From Methylomicrobium sp035916875 (lineage in GTDB: Bacteria > Pseudomonadota > Gammaproteobacteria > Methylococcales > Methylomonadaceae): a DNA stretch of 25,024 bases. The stretch lies in the NCBI RefSeq assembly GCF_035916875.1, contig NZ_JAXUHN010000075.1:1-25024 (forward strand), written 5' to 3'. Below are positions 8,658-16,354 of this stretch, in pieces. Position 1 is the stretch's first letter; each line of letters opens with the position of its first letter. Below the pieces are notes generated by a model. The model was not told the DNA's origin. It did no database searches and saw only the letters and a list, made by a program, of their open reading frames with translations. Both the position numbers and the translations under genes were made by a program.

Positions 8658-9099
8658 GGTTTAGCCCGTCCTAATCATGCCGCGCCGGCGGCGATAATTG
8701 ATCGTTTGTTTTTCAATGCGTGATGGAGTGAGCCGGGCAAAAACCGGCGCATTGAGTCGTTATGACATTTTCTTTGTTGATGAATTCAACTAGCGAAACC
8801 TGCTAATACTAACAGATTTTCCTTCGTTTGTCATTGGCTTGCTGCGTATTCGCGACTTTGAAGAAAAGACCGTCAAACTTTTCGCCGCGCATGCCCGGCA
8901 CACGCCTGTAGTTTTTCTTATATCACCTAATCGAAGGCTTGTCGAGCCGTCAAATGACGTATGGTCGAGGCGTAAAATATTTATTGGACAATGGCTTAAT
9001 GCCGCTGTAAAGTCGGACTCTAGCCCAAAGGCGGATCGATCCCGCGCGGTAGGGGACAGTGGTAAACTCAGGTTATACGAACAAGCAGATATTCTCGTC
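8658..9099. other. intergenic region between divergent gltB and ubiF
   Basis: These 442 bases lie between the divergent starts of gltB (minus) and the ubiF-like gene (plus), so they should hold both promoters. A small GC hairpin (GCCGG at 8732-8736, CCGGC at 8744-8748) is the only clear structure. A weak plus-strand promoter-like pair, TTGGAC at 8984-8989 and TAAAGT at 9008-9013 with an 18-base spacer, could serve ubiF. I see no convincing gene, although a plus frame stays open from 8839. Confidence 0.5.
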
Positions 9100-10317
9100 A
9101 TGAAAGAAGATTTTGATGTGGTGATCGTCGGAGGCGGCATGGTCGGTGCGGCGGTCGGTTGTGGCCTGGGCGGTAGTCCGCTGAAGGTCGCGGTGATCGA
9201 AAGCGCGCCGCCCGAGCCCTTTGCGCCGGAACAGCCGCATGATTTGCGCGTCTCCGCGCTTAGCATCGCCTCGAAAAACATCCTGGCGATGGTCGGCGCC
9301 TGGCAGGGCGTCGAAAGCCGTAGACTTTGCCCGTTTCGGCGCATGCGGGTCTGGGAGACGGCCGGCGATACCGAATTTTGCAGCGATGACATCGGCGAAC
9401 GCGAATTGGGGTATATCGTCGAAAACCGGGTGACTCAACTGGCGCTATTGGAGCGCTTGGAGAAATTCGACAATGTCGAGGTCGTCTACCGGGTCAATGT
9501 AAACAAAATCCATTATCAACCTGGCAAAGCTGCCGAAATCGAACTGGCGGACGGCCGGCTCTTGTCGGCGCGCGTGCTGGTCGCGGCCGACGGCGGCCAG
9601 TCCAGGGTCAGGCAAGCGGTCGGCCTCGGTGTGACCGGATGGGACTATAAGCAACATGCGCTGGTGATCTATGTCGAAACTGCCTGCGGGCAGCAGGATA
9701 TTACCTGGCAGCGTTTTGTGCCGAGCGGGCCACAGGCGTTTTTGCCGCTGACCGGACACTACGGCTCGATCGTTTGGTATAACTCTCCCGATCAAGTCAG
9801 CCATTTGAAAACATTGGCCGACGACGACTTATTGAACGAACTGCAAAATGCCTTTCCGGATTGTCTCGGCAAGATCAACAAAGTGTTGGGCCGGGCGAGT
9901 TTTCCATTGAAACGCCAGCATGCGCAGGAGTATGTGAAGCCCGGCGTCGCGCTGGTCGGCGATGCGGCGCACATGATCAATCCGTTGGCTGGGCAGGGGG
10001 TCAATATCGGCTTTCTCGATGCGGCGGCGCTTGCCGAAGTGTTGCTCGATGCGTATAAGCGTGACGAGGATATCGCCGGCATTACCGTCTTGAAACGCTA
10101 TGAAAAAATGCGCAGGAGCGAGAATCTGAAAATGATGACGGTGATGGATGTGTTTTACCGGGTGTTCAGTAATGATCTATTGCCGGTCAAGTTTTTGCGC
10201 AATCTTGGATTGGGGCTGGCCGAGCGGATTTTTCCGGCTAAAAATTTGGTCATGCGTAGCGCCATGGGTATCGCGGGCGAGTTGCCGAAACTTGCGCGCG
10301 GCAAGCCGTTGGTCTAA
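9100..10317 (+). CDS. ubiF: UbiF-type FAD-dependent ubiquinone ring hydroxylase
   Basis: This 405-residue protein belongs to the UbiH/UbiF/UbiI/Coq6 flavin monooxygenases, which hydroxylate the ubiquinone ring precursor using FAD, NAD(P)H and oxygen. The N-terminal Rossmann motif GGGMVG is at 11-16. The DG motif (ADGGQSRVR) lies mid-protein. The second FAD motif GDAAHMINPLAGQGVN starts at 287. Segments such as YIVENRVTQLALLERL, WQRFVPSGPQAFLPL and SIVWYNSP match E. coli UbiF better than UbiH or UbiI, as far as memory allows. The ATG at 9100 is chosen because the FAD motif then sits at the family position. The frame continues upstream to 8839, but those 87 codons do not look like protein. No strong ribosome-binding site is seen. 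Among hydroxylase paralogues the exact ring position is uncertain. Confidence 0.8.
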   Translation: MKEDFDVVIVGGGMVGAAVGCGLGGSPLKVAVIESAPPEPFAPEQPHDLRVSALSIASKNILAMVGAWQGVESRRLCPFRRMRVWETAGDTEFCSDDIGERELGYIVENRVTQLALLERLEKFDNVEVVYRVNVNKIHYQPGKAAEIELADGRLLSARVLVAADGGQSRVRQAVGLGVTGWDYKQHALVIYVETACGQQDITWQRFVPSGPQAFLPLTGHYGSIVWYNSPDQVSHLKTLADDDLLNELQNAFPDCLGKINKVLGRASFPLKRQHAQEYVKPGVALVGDAAHMINPLAGQGVNIGFLDAAALAEVLLDAYKRDEDIAGITVLKRYEKMRRSENLKMMTVMDVFYRVFSNDLLPVKFLRNLGLGLAERIFPAKNLVMRSAMGIAGELPKLARGKPLV

Positions 10318-10466
10318 TTGCGGCCGCTCTTGCTCTTCATATGAAAAATGCTGTTTGAACTGCCGGTGTACGAATCGCTCGATTTTGCGGCTACAGGGAA
10401 AAAGGCGCGATATCGACGTCGTTCGAACGATCGTAATGAATACAGCGGTCATTGCTAGAAAAACGG

Positions 10467-10495
10467 CGTCATTCCGGCATGGATTACCGGAATCC
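10467..10495. repeat. short palindromic intergenic repeat
   Basis: ATTCCGG at 10471-10477 and CCGGAAT at 10487-10493 form a 7-bp stem around a 9-base loop, preceded by CGTC. The pattern (CGTCATTCCGGC, then GGATTACCGGAATCC) is of the dispersed REP-like type common in proteobacterial intergenic DNA. Only one copy is present here, so its repeat status is from memory of the family. Confidence 0.5.
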
Positions 10496-10778
10496 GGTTC
10501 GCAAGACGGTGAAAAACAGCCTTCGCTGTCATTGGAGTATGTTAAATACGCCGGCAGCCATCCCCGGGCTTTCGGATTTCGGTGGCCCCTGCCAAGAGAC
10601 GGTTTTTCCATTCGATCCGCTGCAAGTTTCAACAGAGTACGGTCGCCCTGGTTTCATGGTGAAGATGTGCCTCGGTTCGCGATAGGAAATGGCCCGTCGG
10701 TGTGGCTGGAAGCGTCCAATATATTGCCCACTAATCATCCCGTTTCTGCGAACCAGATCACAGTTAGGCTGCGGGCTA

Positions 10779-10813
10779 TTGTTCAGCGTCTGTTTAGATT
10801 CTGTTACTATAAT
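10779..10813 (+). promoter_or_regulatory. candidate promoter of the OmpA-type lipoprotein gene
   Basis: A perfect TATAAT at 10808-10813 lies 114 bases before the ATG in a markedly AT-rich stretch. No good -35 box is at standard spacing. The nearest candidates are TTGTTC at 10779-10784 (spacer 23) and TTCAGC at 10782-10787 (spacer 20). The assignment rests mainly on the -10 box. Confidence 0.4.
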
Positions 10814-10926
10814 TTGTGCAAAATTTTTCGAAAATTCCGGCCAAACTAAGCAGTTATTGGTTTTAGCTGCTGTTAATCGGCATCATTCAAATGGTCGTTA
10901 CATTTCAACTCAAGACCGAGGCAAAC

Positions 10927-11835
10927 ATGAAAAAAACGTTTTTAATTACCGCGATCGGCTCTATGCTGCTGACTGCATGCGTCACTGACCCTTATACCGG
11001 CCAATCCACCATCAGCAATACCGCGAAAGGCGGCGGCTTGGGCGCGGCGACCGGCGCGGCGATCGGCACCGCATTCGGCGGCAATGACTGGAAGAACGCC
11101 GGGTGGGGCGCTTTGGCTGGCGGCGCGGTTGGCGCGGCGGTCGGTGCTTACATGGATCATCAGCAAAAACAAATGGAGCAGTCATTGCAGGGCACTGGCA
11201 TCGAGGTGCAAAGAACGGCCGAGAATACGCTGAGCCTGAACATGCCGAGCAGTATTACTTTTGCTTTCGATTCGTCGACTTTGACGCCGCAGGCGCAATC
11301 GGCGCTGAATTCGGTGTCCAGCATTCTGAATCAATATCCCGAATCGACGATTACGATCACTGGTCATACCGATGATTTGGGATCGGATACTTATAATCAG
11401 CGCTTGTCCGAGCAGCGCGCCGCCAGCGTATCAAGCTACCTGGGGCAGCATGGCGTCAACACCTCGCGTTTGAGACAGCAAGGTATGGGTGAAAGAATGC
11501 CTAAATATCCGAATACCAATGAGGAAAACCGTGCGCAAAACCGCCGTGTCGAACTGGCAATTGTCGCGAACAGCAATGCCGGCGCGCAACAAGGCTACCC
11601 TCAGCAGCCTCAACAGCAGAGTTACCCGCAGCAACAAGGTTATCCTCAGCAGCAGGGCTACCCGCAGCAACAAGGTTATCCGCAACAACAGGGTTACCCG
11701 CAGCAACAAGGCTATCCGCAACAGCAGGGTTACCCGCAGCAACAAGGTTATCCGCAACAGCAGGGTTACCCACAGCAACAAGGCTATCCGCAACAGCAGG
11801 GTTACCCGCAACAACAAGGCTATCCACAACAGTAG
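10927..11835 (+). CDS. OmpA-family lipoprotein with glycine-zipper domain and QGYPQQ repeat tail
   Basis: This 302-residue protein starts at an ATG with GAGG five bases upstream. The lipoprotein signal MKKTFLITAIGSMLLTAC has its lipid-bearing Cys at 18. Residues about 34-80 are a Gly/Ala-rich glycine-zipper segment (GGGLGAATGAAIGTAFGG). Residues about 100-215 form an OmpA C-terminal peptidoglycan-binding domain, with FAFDSSTLTPQAQ, TGHTDDLGSDTYNQRLSEQRA and NRRVELAI. In the family this domain grips diaminopimelate in the cell wall, so the protein should link outer membrane and peptidoglycan. From about residue 222 the tail is only Gln, Gly, Tyr and Pro: 13 YPQQ units, 11 of them exact QGYPQQ hexamers. 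The first two thirds resemble YiaD-like proteins, while the tail is unusual. The gene is monocistronic, with a strong terminator downstream. Confidence 0.85.
   Translation: MKKTFLITAIGSMLLTACVTDPYTGQSTISNTAKGGGLGAATGAAIGTAFGGNDWKNAGWGALAGGAVGAAVGAYMDHQQKQMEQSLQGTGIEVQRTAENTLSLNMPSSITFAFDSSTLTPQAQSALNSVSSILNQYPESTITITGHTDDLGSDTYNQRLSEQRAASVSSYLGQHGVNTSRLRQQGMGERMPKYPNTNEENRAQNRRVELAIVANSNAGAQQGYPQQPQQQSYPQQQGYPQQQGYPQQQGYPQQQGYPQQQGYPQQQGYPQQQGYPQQQGYPQQQGYPQQQGYPQQQGYPQQ
11590..11832 (+). repeat. in-frame minisatellite encoding QGYPQQ
   Basis: From 11635 to 11832 there are exactly eleven 18-base units encoding QGYPQQ, preceded by a degenerate start (QGYPQQ, PQQQS, YPQQ) at 11590-11634. Odd units use CAA and TAT, even units use CAG and TAC, so the true DNA period is 36 bases. 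This points to expansion by duplication of two-unit blocks. Confidence 0.95.
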
Positions 11836-11893
11836 TACGGATTTTGCGTTAATCTTTTTGATCAGCCGGAGAGCCGCACGGTTAGCCGGCGCC

Positions 11894-11937
11894 AAAACCC
11901 CGCCCTGCCGCGACTCGCTTGCGGCGGGGCTTTTTTT
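11894..11937 (+). terminator. Rho-independent terminator after the lipoprotein gene
   Basis: AAAA, then CCCCGCC from 11898, pairs with GGCGGGG ending at 11929. Additional inner pairing is possible (CCGC with GCGG). A run of seven T follows at 11931-11937. The hairpin lies 59 bases past the stop and isolates the lipoprotein gene from accA. Confidence 0.85.
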
Positions 11938-11993
11938 CGCGGATTTGTCGGCATCAGAACTGACGAGTGACCGATCCAGGCTCGGTGGATTTA

Positions 11994-12024
11994 TTGGCGG
12001 TCGGTTTGCCGCATCGGGTATAAT
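11994..12024 (+). promoter_or_regulatory. candidate accA promoter
   Basis: A perfect TATAAT at 12019-12024 is preceded by TTGGCG at 11994-11999, a 19-base spacer that is slightly long. The box lies between the upstream terminator and accA, 77 bases before the start codon, which is where a promoter for the accA-tilS unit is expected. Confidence 0.5.
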
Positions 12025-12100
12025 CGCCTATGGTTGGCAGCATTTTTCAGTCTGCCGGCATTTTTGTTGACAGACATAGACCATCATATTATTAGGCGCC

Positions 12101-13069
12101 ATGGATTTAAAATTTCTCGATTTCGAACAACCCATTGCTGAACTGGAAGCCAAAATCAGAGAACTCCGTAATGTGGAATTCGATAATGACATTAATATTT
12201 CCGATGCCATCCAGCAACTGGAAGAGAAAAGTCGCGCGCTGACCGAATCGATCTTCGCGAACCTGTCCGATTGGCAGATTTCGCAATTGTCCCGGCATCC
12301 GGGGCGTCCTTATACGCTCGATTACATCAAGCTGATGTTCACCGATTTTCATGAGCTGCACGGCGACCGCGCCTATGCCGATGATCCGGCGATCGTTTGC
12401 GGTCTGGCGCGTTTCGATGAGCAGCCGGTAATGGTGATCGGTCACCAAAAAGGCCGCGACACTAAGGAAAAAATTTACCGTAATTTCGGCATGCCGCGCC
12501 CGGAAGGCTATCGGAAAGCACTGCGTGTGATGAAAATGGCGGAGCGTTTTAAATTGCCGGTGATCTGTCTGATCGACACGCCGGGAGCTTATCCCGGTAT
12601 CGGCGCGGAAGAACGCGGGCAAAGCGAAGCTATCGCGAAAAATTTATTCGAAATGGCCAAGCTCAGAACACCGGTGATTTGCACGGTGACCGGTGAAGGC
12701 GGTTCCGGCGGCGCATTGGCGATCGGCGTCGGCGACCGCTTGATCATGTTGGAGTACAGCACCTATTCGGTCATTTCGCCGGAAGGTTGCGCGTCGATCT
12801 TGTGGAAAAGCGCCGACAAGTCACAGCTCGCGGCCGAGGCGATGGGGATTACCTCCGATCGCATCCGTGAGCAGGGCTTGCTCGATGAAGTGGTGCGGGA
12901 GCCGGTCGGCGGTAGTCATCGGGATTTTGAGGGCGTGGCGGCCAATTTAAAGGAAGCCTTGCAGCGCCATCTGGAAGAATTGAAAAAGCTCGATCTCGAC
13001 GAACTGCTCGAAAAGCGCTATCAGCGTCTGATGAACTTCGGCGCTTTCATCGAAGAGCCGGTCAAGTAG
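12101..13069 (+). CDS. accA: acetyl-CoA carboxylase carboxyltransferase subunit alpha
   Basis: This 322-residue protein matches AccA (319 residues in E. coli) along its whole length. It starts MDLKFLDFEQPIAELEAKI, the typical helical N-terminus. The conserved core follows: HPGRPYTLDYI, ELHGDRAYADDPAIV, IGHQKGRDTKE, the substrate loop TPGAYPGIGAEERGQ and the oxyanion-forming GEGGSGGALAIG. The subunit pairs with AccD to transfer the carboxyl group from carboxybiotin to acetyl-CoA, giving malonyl-CoA for fatty-acid synthesis in the cytoplasm. AGG precedes the ATG at close spacing. It opens the plus-strand housekeeping block and is followed by tilS after 56 bases, an arrangement also known in other gammaproteobacteria. 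Biotin for the carrier subunit links it loosely to bioA further right. Confidence 0.97.
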   Translation: MDLKFLDFEQPIAELEAKIRELRNVEFDNDINISDAIQQLEEKSRALTESIFANLSDWQISQLSRHPGRPYTLDYIKLMFTDFHELHGDRAYADDPAIVCGLARFDEQPVMVIGHQKGRDTKEKIYRNFGMPRPEGYRKALRVMKMAERFKLPVICLIDTPGAYPGIGAEERGQSEAIAKNLFEMAKLRTPVICTVTGEGGSGGALAIGVGDRLIMLEYSTYSVISPEGCASILWKSADKSQLAAEAMGITSDRIREQGLLDEVVREPVGGSHRDFEGVAANLKEALQRHLEELKKLDLDELLEKRYQRLMNFGAFIEEPVK

Positions 13070-13125
13070 CCGGTATCGTTCATGCCTGGTTGCTGTCCAG
13101 GTGCTTTCCCCAGGATTTTTTTGAT

Positions 13126-14445
13126 ATGCTGACGCCTCGGCTGATCGGGTCTGCGCTCGAATCGTGCGAGGCGCCCCCCCGGCAAATCTTGCTTGCCTAT
13201 AGCGGCGGTGTCGATTCGCATGTGTTGCTGCATTTGTGTGCTCAAGATCAGGCGTTGCGCGATAGACTGACGGCGGTACATGTGCATCACGGTCTGCAGG
13301 AACAGGCTGAAGGCTGGGCGTGTCATGCCGAACATACCGCGCGCGCGCTCGGCGTCAAATTTCTGTTGTGCCGTGTCGATGCGCATCCCAAACCCGGTGA
13401 AAGTCCCGAAGAAGCGGCCAGGAACGCGCGTTACGCGGCATTGCAGTCGGCGATGATGCCCGGTGATGTGCTGTTGGTCGCGCAGCATCAGGATGATCAA
13501 CTCGAAACGGTTCTGCTGCAATTGCTGCGCGGCGGCGGTTTGCTCGGGCTTGCCGGGATGCCGGCAAGGCTGCCGTTCGGACGGGGGACGCTGGTCAGGC
13601 CGTTTCTGTCTGTTCGGAAACAGCGGATAGATGACTACGCGGCGGCGCAGCAATTACGCTGGGTCGAAGACCCCAGCAATAACGAGAGTGTTTACGACCG
13701 GAATTTTCTGCGCCGAGAGATCTTGCCGTTATTGAAGCAGCGCTGGCCGTCCTGCGACCAAACCGTTGTTCGTGCGGCTGGTCATTGTGCGGAAGCCCAT
13801 GCGCTGCTGACGGACATGGCGGCCGAGGCGTTCGGAGAGGTTTACCAGGAAAGCGATAATACCCTAAGTATTGAGCTGCTGAATACGTTCGATCTGCCGC
13901 GGCGGCGCATGATCATTCGCCATTGGTTTCGGCAAATGGGTTTGAAAATGCCGTCGCAGGCTTTTCTGGAGCAGTTGTTTGGCCATGTGATCGACGCAGG
14001 CGCCAATAGCGATCCGGTGCTTTGTGTTCAGGGTTGTCGAATCCGTCGCTATCGGGACAGGCTGTATTGCCTCAAAGAGGAGCACGGCGAGGATATGCGG
14101 GATTTCGACTGGCCGGAGCATGCGGAGTCGGTAAAAATCGGCAAGCGCATGATTCTGACTCGCATGCGGTCGATGGCGGGAATTCCCGAGACGATTTGGT
14201 TGCAGTCAACGGTGTCGGTCAAGTTCCGTTGCGGTGGCGAAAGCATCGCGTTGCCGGGACGCCAAGGCCATCGCCGCCTGAAAAATCTTTATCAGGAAAT
14301 CGGTATTCCTCCGTGGCAAAGAGATGAGATGCCGCTGATTTATCTTGACGGCAGATTGGCTGCAGTCGCCGATCTTTGGATCAGTTCCGAATTTTATCGG
14401 GAGGGTCAAAGCGCCTGCATCCGGTTCGCCTTGCGCCCAGATTGA
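13126..14445 (+). CDS. tilS: tRNA(Ile)-lysidine synthase
   Basis: This 439-residue protein is TilS, which attaches lysine to cytidine 34 of the AUA-reading tRNA-Ile, changing both its codon and amino-acid specificity. The PP-loop SGGVDS is at 26-31. HVHHGL, AQHQDDQLETVLLQLLRGGG and LRWVEDPSNNESVYDRNFLR are all family signatures of the N-terminal catalytic domain. The C-terminal domain ends with GRQGHRRLKNLYQEIGIPPWQRDEMPLIY, similar to the E. coli tail. An open frame continues to a TTG at 13090. The ATG at 13126 is preferred because it puts the PP-loop at the E. coli position and has AGGA ten bases upstream. Length is close to the family (432 in E. coli). Confidence 0.95.
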   Translation: MLTPRLIGSALESCEAPPRQILLAYSGGVDSHVLLHLCAQDQALRDRLTAVHVHHGLQEQAEGWACHAEHTARALGVKFLLCRVDAHPKPGESPEEAARNARYAALQSAMMPGDVLLVAQHQDDQLETVLLQLLRGGGLLGLAGMPARLPFGRGTLVRPFLSVRKQRIDDYAAAQQLRWVEDPSNNESVYDRNFLRREILPLLKQRWPSCDQTVVRAAGHCAEAHALLTDMAAEAFGEVYQESDNTLSIELLNTFDLPRRRMIIRHWFRQMGLKMPSQAFLEQLFGHVIDAGANSDPVLCVQGCRIRRYRDRLYCLKEEHGEDMRDFDWPEHAESVKIGKRMILTRMRSMAGIPETIWLQSTVSVKFRCGGESIALPGRQGHRRLKNLYQEIGIPPWQRDEMPLIYLDGRLAAVADLWISSEFYREGQSACIRFALRPD

Positions 14446-14469
14446 TCTTTTCGCTCGATAAATCGCTAA

Positions 14470-14498
14470 AGACGATGATGCCCATTTGGTGATAAAAT
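14470..14498 (+). promoter_or_regulatory. candidate extended -10 promoter for pyrG
   Basis: TGATAAAAT at 14490-14498 fits an extended -10 element (TG, one base, TAAAAT) 53 bases before the pyrG ATG. No convincing -35 box is seen at 14470-14475. The 105-base tilS-pyrG gap is long enough for an internal promoter. Confidence 0.35.
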
Positions 14499-14550
14499 AG
14501 CCAACCTTCTGATACCAGTCATCTGTTCCAATCCGAAGCAAACATCTTAC

Positions 14551-16182
14551 ATGACCAAATATATCTTTATCACCGGCGGAGTCGTCTCCTCCCTCGGCAA
14601 GGGCATTGCGGCGTCCTCTCTCGCGGCCATCCTGGAGGCGCGTGGCCTGAAAGTGACCTTGACCAAGTTGGATCCTTACATTAATGTCGATCCGGGCACG
14701 ATGAGTCCTTTCCAACACGGTGAAGTATTTGTCACGGAGGACGGCGCGGAAACCGATCTGGATCTGGGTCATTACGAGCGCTTCCTGAAGACCACAATGA
14801 CCAGGAAGAACAATTTCACGACCGGCCAGGTTTACGACAACGTGCTGCGCCGCGAACGCAAGGGCGAATATCTCGGTGCGACTGTGCAGGTGATTCCACA
14901 CATCACCGATGAAATCAAGAGCCGCGTCTATCAAAGCGCGGAGGGCATGGACGTCGCGCTTATCGAGGTCGGCGGTACGGTCGGCGATATCGAATCGTTG
15001 CCGTTTCTGGAAGCGATACGGCAGATGCGTGTTGATCTGGGAGCGGAACGATCCTTGTTCATCCATTTGACGCTGGTGCCTTACATCCGCTCGGCCGGCG
15101 AAATTAAAACCAAGCCGACACAACATTCCGTCAAAGAACTCCGTACGATCGGCATCCAGCCGGACATTTTGATCTGCCGTTCGGAACAGCCGATTCCGGT
15201 TGCCGAGCGACGCAAGATCGCACTGTTTACCAACGTCGAGGAAAAAGCGGTCATTTCGGCGGTCGACGCGGACACAATCTACCGGATTCCGCTCTTGCTG
15301 CATGCGCAGGGGCTCGATGATATCGTCGTGAACAAATTACGGCTGAATGCGCCGCCCGCGGATTTGACCGAGTGGAAAAATGTAGTCGACGCATTGACGA
15401 CTTCCACGAATGAAGTCAATATCGCGATCGTCGGCAAATATGTCGATCATACCGATGCCTATAAATCACTGAACGAAGCCCTGATTCATGCAGGCATACG
15501 AACCCGCAACAAAGTCAAGATCCATTATATCGACTCGGAAATGATCGAGGACGAAGGTGTCGGCGCGCTGAAGAATGTCGATGCGATCCTGGTGCCGGGC
15601 GGTTTCGGCGAACGCGGCGTCGAAGGCAAGATCGCGACAGTCAAATACGCCCGCGAAAACAAGATTCCTTATCTCGGCATTTGCCTCGGCATGCAGGTCG
15701 CGGTGATCGAGTTCGCCCGCGATGTCGCCAAGCTCGAAGGCGCGCACAGTACCGAGTTCCTGCCGAAGTCGCCGCATCCGGTGATCGGCCTGATCACCGA
15801 ATGGATGGACGAGGCCGGCCGGATCGAAACGCGCGACCAAAATTCCGACCTGGGCGGCACGATGCGCCTCGGTGGCCAGCAATGCCGCTTGCAGGCCGAT
15901 TCGCTGGCGTTCAGGCTGTATCAGAAAGACGTGATCACCGAACGCCACCGCCACCGTTACGAGTTCAATAACCAGTATTTCGGCAAGCTCGAAAAGGCGG
16001 GCCTGAAGTTTTCCGGCAAATCGATCGACGGCCGCCTGGTCGAAGTGATCGAAATCGCCGATCATCCGTGGTTTCTGGCCTGCCAGTTCCATCCCGAATT
16101 TACCTCGACGCCGCGCAAGGGGCATCCGTTGTTTTCGGGTTTCGTGGTTGCGGCGGCGGAGCATAAGAAGGCAATTGCGTAG
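14551..16182 (+). CDS. pyrG: CTP synthase
   Basis: This 543-residue protein aligns with E. coli PyrG (545) from end to end. It makes CTP from UTP, ATP and glutamine. The amidoligase domain opens with KYIFITGGVVSSLGKGIAAS and continues with LDPYINVDPGTMSP and HGEVFVTEDGAETDLDLGHYE. The class I glutaminase domain has the nucleophile Cys378 in GICLGMQ and the dyad partners His514 and Glu516 in HPEF. The final residues FVVAAAEHKKAIA and the TAG stop abut a palindromic element: the stop codon lies inside that element's left flank. A second, diverged copy of the last 13 codons follows at 16264-16305. kdsA and eno follow on the same strand, the usual gammaproteobacterial order. Confidence 0.97.
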   Translation: MTKYIFITGGVVSSLGKGIAASSLAAILEARGLKVTLTKLDPYINVDPGTMSPFQHGEVFVTEDGAETDLDLGHYERFLKTTMTRKNNFTTGQVYDNVLRRERKGEYLGATVQVIPHITDEIKSRVYQSAEGMDVALIEVGGTVGDIESLPFLEAIRQMRVDLGAERSLFIHLTLVPYIRSAGEIKTKPTQHSVKELRTIGIQPDILICRSEQPIPVAERRKIALFTNVEEKAVISAVDADTIYRIPLLLHAQGLDDIVVNKLRLNAPPADLTEWKNVVDALTTSTNEVNIAIVGKYVDHTDAYKSLNEALIHAGIRTRNKVKIHYIDSEMIEDEGVGALKNVDAILVPGGFGERGVEGKIATVKYARENKIPYLGICLGMQVAVIEFARDVAKLEGAHSTEFLPKSPHPVIGLITEWMDEAGRIETRDQNSDLGGTMRLGGQQCRLQADSLAFRLYQKDVITERHRHRYEFNNQYFGKLEKAGLKFSGKSIDGRLVEVIEIADHPWFLACQFHPEFTSTPRKGHPLFSGFVVAAAEHKKAIA

Positions 16183-16260
16183 GATGGGTAGAGCGCAGCG
16201 AAACCCATCAAAGGGCTTATGCGCGGCCCGATGGGTTTCGTTCCTCTACCCATCCTACGC
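16177..16260. repeat. REPIN-like inverted doublet with GTAG heads at the pyrG stop codon
   Basis: A 17-bp perfect inverted repeat (16177-16193 with 16244-16260) continues, after a small internal loop, as an 11-bp stem (16199-16209 with 16230-16240). Each half is a REP-like module: GTAG, then GATGGGT, a loop with AGCGCAGCG (left half), then ACCCATC. The left module starts at 16179, so its TAG is the pyrG stop codon. The GTAG head plus internal hairpin is the known signature of REP sequences handled by RAYT (TnpA-REP) transposases. No RAYT gene is in the window. Confidence 0.85.
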
Positions 16261-16263
16261 TAC

Positions 16264-16305
16264 TTCGTGATGGCGGCGGTCGAGCACAAAAAGGCAGTGG
16301 CCTGA
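16264..16305 (+). pseudogene. diverged duplicate of the pyrG 3' end
   Basis: The 42 bases encode FVMAAVEHKKAVA and a TGA stop, against FVVAAAEHKKAIA and TAG at the end of pyrG. Ten of 13 residues and 31 of 42 bases agree, in the same phase of codons. The copy has no start or rest of gene and sits three bases beyond the palindromic element, so it is a vestigial gene tail. Confidence 0.8.
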
Positions 16306-16354
16306 TGTCGCGATCCGATGGCACATTAAGAATTTAAAAAACTAGAGAAAATTG

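Larger units (their letters stand above)
10318..10926. other. 609-bp intergenic region with repeat remnant and promoter
   Basis: No convincing gene is present. Short open frames on both strands have no recognisable pattern or ribosome-binding site. The region carries a small palindromic repeat at 10467-10495, a second low-grade repeat-like stretch around 10550-10580 (GCCGGCAGCCATCCCCGGGC), and an AT-rich end with a perfect TATAAT upstream of the lipoprotein gene. Confidence 0.55.

Noticed and set aside
8839..9099. 87-codon N-terminal extension of the UbiF-like protein
   Set aside because: The FAD motif of this family sits within the first 20 residues. The extension lacks protein-like pattern and covers the expected promoter region.
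8790..9392. 200-codon minus-strand open frame over the start of ubiF
   Set aside because: It overlaps the conserved FAD domain on the other strand and has a low-complexity Ser/Arg/Thr composition.
10348..10458. 36-codon small open frame after ubiF starting MLFELPVYESLDF
   Set aside because: The first residues look plausible but there is no ribosome-binding site and the second half is Arg-rich and random; not enough to call a gene.
10177..10632. 151-codon minus-strand frame across the ubiF end and the gap
   Set aside because: Half of it is the complement of ubiF and half runs through repeat DNA; no domain pattern.
11590..11832. Regular repeats that might suggest a CRISPR array
   Set aside because: The units are contiguous, with no unique spacers, and keep one reading frame encoding QGYPQQ.
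11431..11895. 154-codon minus-strand frame rich in Leu and Arg
   Set aside because: It is the complement of the QGYPQQ repeat, producing an artificial hydrophobic Leu/Val/Ala repeat.
13090..13125. TTG start adding 12 residues to TilS
   Set aside because: The ATG at 13126 places the PP-loop at the family position and has an AGGA upstream.
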